From: Dissophora ornata
Lineage: Eukaryota; Mortierellomycota; Mortierellomycetes; Mortierellales; Mortierellaceae
DNA length: 15,174 nucleotides
Reading direction: 5' to 3'
Assembly: GCA_025201705.1 (NCBI GenBank)
Contig: MU617350.1
Span: forward strand, 1-15,174
Shown: positions 8,801-15,174 of the stretch, one piece after another
How positions within the stretch are numbered: position 1 is the stretch's first letter
Layout: every line of letters starts with the position of its first letter
Notes under the pieces: model-generated
What the model saw: only the letters and a program-made list of their open reading frames with translations
Told to the model about the DNA's origin: nothing
Database searches by the model: none
Translations under genes and position numbers: made by a program

Positions 8801-11800
8801 GCGCTCGGGGAGCAACAAGGCCGTATCGAGGCTATTGAAGACGAAAATAGGGCATTACAAAGTCAACAGCCGCGCGGATCAAGTGGTGGCGATTCTGATG
8901 GACTATCGGCTTGGCGGGAACAACAGAAAGAGTTGGAGCAACAGCTGCAAAAAATGCAGGAGCAACTCGAGGATGCAGAGGTTCGTAAACTTCAGAGTGA
9001 TGAAAAGATTCTGGAGCTGGAGCAGAAGCTCGAGCTGGAGCATGCAGAAACACAGGAGCAGATTCAGCAAGCCTTCAGAGAGAAGGAAGAGCTACGTCTT
9101 CATTCAGAGTCGAGTTCTACTCGACTGGATACCAAAGAACAAGAACTAGAATTGCTCTCGAATAGGATCCTCGAGTTGGAAGAGCAGTGCCGCCAGCAGC
9201 AGGAAGCCGAGGCAGAATTATTGAGACAGGCACAGACCGCAAAGGAAGAGTTATCCGCAAAAGAAGAGTTATCCGCAAAGGAAGAGTCATCCACAAAGGA
9301 AGAGCCATCCGCAACAATTCTGGAATCCGATCATGACAGAGAGGGGCAGGAAGCGAGGCACGAGGAAGAGTTGGTTGAAATGCTGCAGGCCAAGGCTGCC
9401 CTCAAGATCGAAATCGACGCTCTACTTTTGGAGCTCGAGACAGCCAAGGCATCCCATATCAGGACAGACAGTGCCCACGCAAACGACGATCATGATGACA
9501 ATTTGATTGCTCAGCTCGATGTCATCCCAGTGCTCCAGACTGAGGATCCCATCAAACGATCTCTAATCGAGGAACTCGAGACCCAGCTGGCCGAGGCTCG
9601 CGAATCAGAGCGCATTCTCAAAGATGAGACTTCTGTCCTCTTGGATGAGACTTCTGACCTCTTGGAGAAAGTAGAGAAATTGCAGAAAGACTATGCAGCT
9701 GCCCTAGAGATGGAAGAGATGCTTCATCAGGTAGTCGCGGATCTCGAAGGTCAACTCAAAACGTTGCAGGAAACCGACTCAAAGCACCTGGAAGAATTAG
9801 AGCAGAATCTGGCTCGGATTCAAGATCTGGAGGAACGGTCAACTAAAGCCGAACAAGAGGCCCTCAAGGTCGTAGAGGATCTCAACGCAAAGTTGGCGGA
9901 TGCCAAATCCGCTGCTGAGGATACCCTTGCCCACGAGCTTCAGGGTTTTCTGGAAAATCTGGACAAGGAGCGCGCAAAGGTTGAGGCTCTTCAGGCGCAG
10001 GTCGAAAATCAACTGGCAGAGTTGACTGCCGAGAAATCCAGAGCTTCCGAGCTGGAGTCGGATTGGGATGCGACACAGGCGCAGTGGAATGCTGACAAAG
10101 AACGCATCCAGACTCTAGAGAAGGAAATCGAGGAGCAGTCGGCTCAGGTGTTTGAGAAGGTGGAGCTAATTGCACTCTTGGAGGAGCGCATCTCACAGCA
10201 TGAGGGAACTCAGGCAGCAAAACTGCAGTTGGAGCAGGAATTGGACCAGAGGGTCAATGAGCACAATATGGCCCTGACAGCCAAGTCGGCGTTAGTTCAA
10301 GAACTGGAGGAGAAAGTTTTGGAGCTTGAGGCGACGCTGGAGAGCTCCGATGAAACTACCAAGGAGTTGATGGTTAAGGTTCAAAGCGAACTTTCCGAAG
10401 CCCTGGAGCAATTGAAGGAAAGCCAGACTAAGGGGCAAGAGCAAGAGCAAATCTTGCAAGAGTTGACGGAGAAGGTAACCACTCTTGATGCAGAGGCTGT
10501 GGCCGCAAGGGACACACTCTCTGGCAAAGATGCTGAGCATGCAGAGGCAATTCAGGCTCTGGAGACAAAAGTCAAGATTGCGGAAGCTGATCGAGACGAC
10601 GCCGAGACGAGGTTAGAGGAGACGGAGCGGCGACGCCAGACTGTGGATGAAGAAATCAAGACTCTACAGATCAGTATCGCTGAGCACCTGGAAACGATCG
10701 ATATACTTCAAAACGAACTGTCTGAGGCACAATCTCCATCCCCCTCACGGCCATTATCAACATCGTCGTCCGCCGTAGCCTTTAGCCTTGGTGATGATCC
10801 CTCTTCGGCTGTTCAGAAACTGGAAAAGGAAAAGGCTCGATATCGGGCGCTCGTCAGAGAGAACGAAAAGGAGATTGAGCGACTTAGCCAAGACCTTGAG
10901 TCGCTTGCATCAGAGTTCTCGGACGCTGCGACCGCGTTCGAGGATGCCGAGGAGGAGATGAAGGCCAGAATCTCCGAGTTGGAGTCCCTTCTGGAGGACA
11001 AAACCATTGACAACCCCAGCAGCCAATCTTCGATTTCGCTCGAATCGTCCCTCACCTCCGCCCACTCGGCTCCCCAACGCGATGAAAACTTGAGCCCATC
11101 CTCTGCCACTACCCAGGTTCAGCTATCTTCACTTAAAGCCGAGCGCGACGAGGCGCTGAAGTCTTCTGAAGAGCTTTCCTCTATTGTGGCCGAGCTGAAT
11201 GAAAAGAACCACAGTTTGCAAGAGCGACTCCTCAATCTTGAGCGAGAGCAAGAATCAATCAAGCTGCAGCATGTTCTGGAACAACAGGCACAGCAGGACG
11301 AGATCCGCTTGCTCAGGGATAGAGCCGAGCGGCTGGACCGCAATTCAAGCCCAAGTCCCGTCGGCCTTCACCAAGACGATGACAGGGGTACTAACATTCA
11401 TGAAGGCATTCTTCGCCACAAGGCCTCTAGCTCCTCCGAACATTTCGCCAACAACAGAGGCGAGGACTCCTTGGCCACACCACGCCAGAGTTGGAGCACC
11501 ACCGCTTCAGGCACGCAGCAGCAGCCAGCTTCTCAGAATCGAACTGGATCAACCATCATCCAACAAGCTAAGTACATCAAGCAGCTCGAGGATAGGATCG
11601 CAGAGCTCCAGGCAGGCGGTGGATCTCCCTTGCCTGGAGAAGGCAGCGGCTCCAAGTTGGGCTCCTCCGCCTCGACTGTAGGACTTGGCATTCATCGCAA
11701 GAGCTCTGATCCAGAGTTGACTCGGACTGCATCCTCAGCATTGATCCATCGTCAAAGCTTCGACAAGATGTCTCCGGCTCTCCGTGCTCTCTCTACTTTC

Positions 11801-12571
11801 GGACCCACTGCGACAACACCTCCAACTCCACCTCCGACAGTGCCACTTCCCCCTCCTCCTCCACTAGGTGCTACTTCGTCCAAGAATACGCTAGCTCACC
11901 TTAATGGCGATGCACCGCCCTCACCTAGAATTGGTGGTGTCATGAATCTGGAGAGCTCATCGCCAAACCCATCATCTAGCACAAAACCCTCCAGGGCAGG
12001 ATCGATTGGCCGGGCTGCTGGCAATAGTATCTTTACCGCAAACGCTCAAGGTGCCCGCCGCGAACGCGACTCTACGGCATCCAACATCTCAGAGTCTGTG
12101 AATATTGGCGGCAATAATGGATGGGCTAGCCCCACAGGCAGCACCATGAGCGTTAACAACATCTCTGCAGCAACCGCACAGGCACTTCAGGGTGTCGAAG
12201 TCAATGAGCTTCGTGGGGTGGTTGATACGCTCGCCCATCAGGTCCAAGCACTGAAGGTGGAGCAGACGATGCAGCAGGGCAAGATCCACCGGTTGGAGGC
12301 AGCCCTCGCAGAAGCAGAAGATAAGCTCAAGGCCGTGCGGGAGGAGCGGGACGCGACTGCTGCAGAGAAGGAGGCAATTGCAAAGGATCTGGAGCAGGTC
12401 CGTGGAGATCTGGTAGAGGCGAGAATCAAGGCTGAAAAGGACAAGACAAACCTTGAGGGAATTGTTGAGCGCGAGCGAAAGGAGAGGGAGAAGGCAGTGG
12501 AGACAAGGGCGATCATGGAAGCGAGGATGGAGGAACTTTTGGCTCGCAAGAGCAAGTTTGCGTGCTTTTAG
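5821..12571 (+). CDS. kinesin motor protein, kinesin-4-like, with long coiled-coil tail (6 exons)
   Basis: Exons 5821-5878, 6297-6575, 6683-6787, 6966-7221, 7333-8044 and 8159-12571 join in frame (introns of 418, 107, 178, 111 and 114 nt) to give ~1,940 aa. An in-frame TGA two codons upstream supports the ATG at 5821. The motor spans ~18-483: VALRIRPI, P-loop GQTSSGKT (122-129), switch I NEKSSRSH (250-257), switch II DLAGSE (385-390), then [35 protein letters not shown] and the closing [29 protein letters not shown] with [11 protein letters not shown] resembles kinesin-4 (KIF4/KIF21) best. A Ser/Thr/Pro-rich insertion of ~105 residues separates the two switches. The tail has coiled coil from ~657 to ~1530 with breaks, a disordered region to ~1815 with a polyproline run (1689-1707), and a final coiled coil (~1818-1940). 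The family walks on microtubules and regulates their growth; cargo and partners are unknown. The family is certain, the subfamily probable. Confidence 0.9.
9239..9310 (+). repeat. four tandem 18-bp repeats within the kinesin tail
   Basis: Four imperfect 18-nt units of the type GCAAAGGAAGAGTTATCC encode [18 protein letters not shown] and TKEEPS. The repeat is in frame and extends a charged, helix-prone stretch. The first two units differ by one base, which suggests recent slippage. Confidence 0.85.
9623..9664 (+). repeat. two tandem 21-bp repeats within the kinesin tail
   Basis: Two adjacent 21-nt units differ by only two bases and encode DETSVLL and DETSDLL, a heptad-length duplication inside the coiled coil. 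A seven-residue unit keeps the coiled-coil register. Confidence 0.85.
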
Positions 12572-12795
12572 ATGCGCAAACCCAAAGAGAAGGATCGATG
12601 GTTTTTGAGCGTATACCCGGCGGATTTTTTTTTTCTTATTTTTTTTAGCTTTTGTTTTACCCAATTGCAGCCAAGTAGAAAGCAAAAAAAAGTAATCGTA
12701 AGCTGTAACAAATAATAATTTACACCACCCAAAAATCAATCATTTGAGCCGCTTTGTAGGAATGTGCCAACACTGGTGGAGCGCTTGGTATCTGG
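12572..12795. other. convergent 3' intergenic region
   Basis: The kinesin (plus) and Sel1-repeat gene (minus) end 224 nt apart, tail to tail. The spacer holds T-rich and A-rich runs (12626-12650, 12683-12692) and an AATAATAATT stretch near 12711, but no canonical AATAAA on either strand. The two 3' untranslated regions may overlap. Confidence 0.55.
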
Positions 12796-14458
12796 CTACA
12801 TGGCACCAAGGTGGTACAAAGCTTCAGTATCCCCTTGTTCGGCTGCTTTCATCCACCACTCGTTAGCCAGGGAACTGTTCTGCGGAGCACCCCTGCCTCT
12901 TTCGTACATGTAACCTAGGCTGCATTGGGCAATGGCGTGTCCTTGGTTGGCAGCTTTCAGATACCACTCCATGGCCTTGGAATAGTCGTGTGGAACCCCA
13001 AAGCCATTGTTGTATATGGCACCCAGGTGGTACTCGGCATTGGCGTGTCCTTGGCTGACAGCTTTCAGATACCACTCCATGGCCTTGGAATAGTCCTGCG
13101 GAACACCCTTGCCATTGATGTACATGACACCAAGGTTGAACTGGGAATTGGCATGTCCTTGGTTGGCGGCTTTAAGATACCACTCCATGGCCTTGGAATA
13201 GTCCTGTGGAACACCGTCGCTATTAAAATACATGAAACCTAGGTTGTGCTTGGCGACTACGTGTCCTTTGTCGGCGGCTTTCAGGTACCACTCCATGGCC
13301 TTGGAATAGTCCTGTGGTACACCCTTGCCGTTGTTGTACATGTCACCTATGTAGAACTGAGCATCGACTTTTCCTTGGTTGGCAGCTTTAAGATACCACT
13401 CCATGGCCTTGGAGTAGTCCTGTGGGACACCTTTGCCATTGGAGTACATGAAACCTAGGGTGCACTGGGCGTCGGCGTCTCCTTGGTTGGCGGCTTCCAG
13501 ATACCACTCCATGGCCCTGAGATAGTCCTGTTGAACACCTTTGCCATTAGAGTACATGACACCAAGGATAAACAGGGCCATGGCGTGTCCTTGGTTGGCG
13601 GCTTTCAGAAACCAACCCATGGCCTTGGAATAGTCCTGTGGAACACCCTCGCCATTGTAGTACATGGAACCTAGGGTGCACTGGGAATTGGCGTGTTCCC
13701 GGTTGGCGGCTTTCAGATACCATTCCATAGCCTTGAGATAGTCCTGTTGAACACCATTGCCATTGGAGTACATGTAACCTAGGATGAACTGGGAACTGGC
13801 GTGTCCTTGGTTGGCGGCTTTCAGATACCATTCCATGGCCTTGGAATAATCCCGTGGAACACCCTTGCCAGTTTCATACATGAGACCTAGGCTGCACTGA
13901 GCATCGGCGTTTCCTTGGTTGGCAGCTTTCAAATACTCCTCCGTGGTGGTTGTTGATGTATTGCTCCCGCTAGACTCTGTGACTGATGAAGATTGTGAGT
14001 TATCCAAAATAATGGACGATATTATTGAAGAAAGACCTGACGAATCCTCCGTCCTATTAGACTCGGAGTTAAGATCGTCACTGGGAGTTTCGAGGACAAC
14101 ATCCAGGATAATATCTGGACAAATCTGGAATCGAGGAGGATTAAGACTATATTTCAATTATCATTAGAAACTGTCAGTACGTCGCCGTATACGGGGGTGT
14201 ATCCTTACAGATACAATGCATCAACGGTATTGCTTGCGTCCATCTATAAAATTACCGTTGGGAGTTCATGTCCATGACAAAGGGAACTGCTGTGCTTCCG
14301 TTCCGTATGCAAATGGCATCCCTGAAAACCTTCAAGACATCGTCCCAAAGAATGACATATTCCCCAGTAGCTCTGTCAAAAGTAGGCTTAATGCTAACTG
14401 TGTTCAACAGTGGAGTAGATACCGTCGACATGCTATCGGTATAGACTGGGCGGAACAT
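12796..14458 (-). CDS. Sel1-like repeat protein (2 exons)
   Basis: Exons 14458-14256 and 14146-12796 join across a 109-nt GT-AG intron, with a codon (Arg) split by the junction, to give 517 aa. The N-terminal ~100 residues carry GEYVILWDDVLKVF, AVPFVMDMNSQRLNPPRF and PDIILDVVLE, a compact module that splicing makes continuous. A Ser/Thr-rich linker follows (SSSVTESSGSNTSTTTT). Residues ~139-517 are 10 complete 36-residue Sel1-like repeats plus a partial one, each close to YLKAANQGHA...LG.MY.NGKGVPQDYSKAMEW. Sel1 repeats form TPR-like helical solenoids that bind proteins; a specific role cannot be given. No signal peptide or membrane segment is seen. The start is uncertain: 14458 is the first in-frame ATG after an upstream stop and has a TATA-like box ~45 nt upstream, but its context is weak and a CAG just before it could be an acceptor from a further exon. 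The gene is convergent with the kinesin. Confidence 0.82.
12799..13935 (-). repeat. tandem array of 108-bp Sel1 repeats
   Basis: Ten full units of exactly 108 nt plus a 57-nt partial unit encode the Sel1 repeats with no linker. The nucleotide sequence is well conserved between units: the stretch encoding DYSKAMEWYLKAA recurs nearly unchanged. Unit length never varies, consistent with expansion by unequal crossing over or slippage of whole units. Confidence 0.9.
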
Positions 14459-14498
14459 CTGAAGATGTTCTTGGAGGCTAGTCTCCGTTATATTTTGG

Positions 14499-14505
14499 TA
14501 TATAT
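14499..14505 (-). promoter_or_regulatory. TATA-like box upstream of the Sel1-repeat gene
   Basis: ATATATA on the minus strand, flanked by further A/T-rich sequence, lies 41-47 nt upstream of the proposed ATG at 14458. It supports that ATG as the start, although A/T-rich heptamers are common. Confidence 0.35.
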
Positions 14506-14633
14506 GTCGAGAGTTCGTCCGGGTGGGGGTGGGAAGAACGGTTGTAAAACGAAGATCGGTGCTCCGTATTCCAAAACACAGAAAAAATGTCACTGCGCCT
14601 TGGAGTCAAATGTCCCCTCTGGTCGTGTCTTCA

Positions 14634-14660
14634 TCCCCTCGTGTTTTTTTAACGAGGGGA
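14634..14660. repeat. perfect 9-bp inverted repeat
   Basis: Arms TCCCCTCGT (14634-14642) and ACGAGGGGA (14652-14660) are exact reverse complements around a 9-nt, T-rich loop. The hairpin lies ~175-200 nt upstream of the proposed Sel1-repeat gene start. It could be an operator-like site or a chance palindrome. Confidence 0.6.
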
Positions 14661-15174
14661 GGTGTGGCAGTGCCAGGATAATGCACAATTTTTGAGAGCA
14701 CAAGAAAGTACAGTATAGGAATGTGAGAAGAGCGCACACAGGATATTCGAGGACATCATTGGATTTCTGAGGAACTTATACAGGTGTGTTGGTTATTGGA
14801 GGTGTATTGATGCGTGCAACTGTGACATGGCTCGAGGTGTATGTTTCTGGTGTCAAAGCAACGCGCGACGAGATCGGATCTCAGATGCTCTAGATTCCGG
14901 CATGTCTCAGATCTGTCGTATCATTGTCGTCCCTGATCGCATTGAGCAATGATTGAGGTGGACGACGCTGCGCTAGAATGCAGAGCATCTAATCTAAGCA
15001 GTATCCACGAGGAAATGAGACTCGGGTGTTGCTGACTAGTGCCTACGTTTTCTGTATACAAAAGTCCCGCGTCCTCACGAAGACATGCTGGCTGTTTCAT
15101 CTCTGCTCCAAACCGCACGTTTCGTGGTCGGCAATCTATATCATGCATAGTCCGTTGCACAGGTACTGCATCCA
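14661..15174 (-). other. region upstream of the Sel1-repeat gene; possible partial exon at right edge
   Basis: About 500 nt without a confident gene. On the minus strand a frame is open from the window edge (15172) to a stop at 14921, ~83 codons, including RPRNVRFGAEMKQPACLRED. It could be the last exon of a gene lying beyond the window, or chance: there is no recognisable domain and no AATAAA close downstream. The stretch 14661-14920 shows nothing I can name. Confidence 0.2.

Noticed and set aside
12557..12571. Possible C-terminal prenylation signal on the kinesin (ends KFACF)
   Set aside because: A CaaX box needs Cys at the fourth position from the end. Here it is second from the end, and no CC or CxC pattern is present.
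12925..13674. Three successive plus-strand open frames with a repeating GIVLWNTLAI-type motif
   Set aside because: They are the antisense of the Sel1 array. A 108-bp unit divisible by three keeps the antisense frame open and gives false repeat proteins.
14257..14593. Extension of the Sel1-repeat protein N-terminus to 14593
   Set aside because: That start codon would be GTG, an in-frame stop lies just upstream, and no ATG occurs in frame before 14458. A further spliced exon remains possible but cannot be shown.
14216..14695. 159-codon plus-strand open frame
   Set aside because: It lies antisense to the first exon and intron of the Sel1-repeat gene and has no recognisable motif, whereas the minus strand gives a spliced conserved-looking module.
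1..15174. A novel defence system, mobile element or biosynthetic cluster
   Set aside because: No transposase, integrase, reverse transcriptase, terminal repeats, CRISPR-like spacing or clustered biosynthetic enzymes are seen. All confident genes belong to common eukaryotic families.

Overview
The window is eukaryotic nuclear DNA, most likely from a filamentous fungus. Genes are well spaced and split by short GT-AG introns (mostly 106-126 nt), and AATAAA polyadenylation signals and homopolymer runs lie in the spacers and introns. A Sel1-repeat gene whose N-terminal part resembles a module I recall from Mortierella-type (Mucoromycota) fungi suggests that lineage. This taxonomic guess rests on memory, not on a search.

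Layout: (1) 89-1131, minus: a three-exon glutathione S-transferase-like gene. (2) 1442-3832, minus: a seven-exon PX-BAR sorting nexin of the SNX4/Atg24 type. (3) 3833-5820: a ~2 kb low-complexity spacer with G-quadruplex-like motifs, a CA repeat and a long CT-rich tract, shared by the divergent sorting-nexin and kinesin promoters. (4) 5821-12571, plus: a six-exon N-terminal-motor kinesin, kinesin-4-like, ~1,940 aa, with a very long coiled-coil tail encoded in one 4.4 kb exon. (5) 12796-14458, minus: a two-exon gene with 11 tandem Sel1-like repeats, convergent with the kinesin. (6) 14459-15174: its upstream region, with a TATA-like box and a perfect hairpin, plus a weak open frame running off the right edge.

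I rebuilt the exon structures by matching splice sites to reading frame and to family motifs; every junction keeps frame. The genes look like ordinary chromosomal neighbours (detoxification, endosomal recycling/autophagy, microtubule motor, repeat scaffold) and do not form an obvious pathway. I see no mobile element, RNA gene, CRISPR array or secondary-metabolite cluster. The points most worth following up are the ~105-residue insertion inside the kinesin motor, the kinesin tail architecture, and the homogenised Sel1 array with its unfamiliar N-terminal module.
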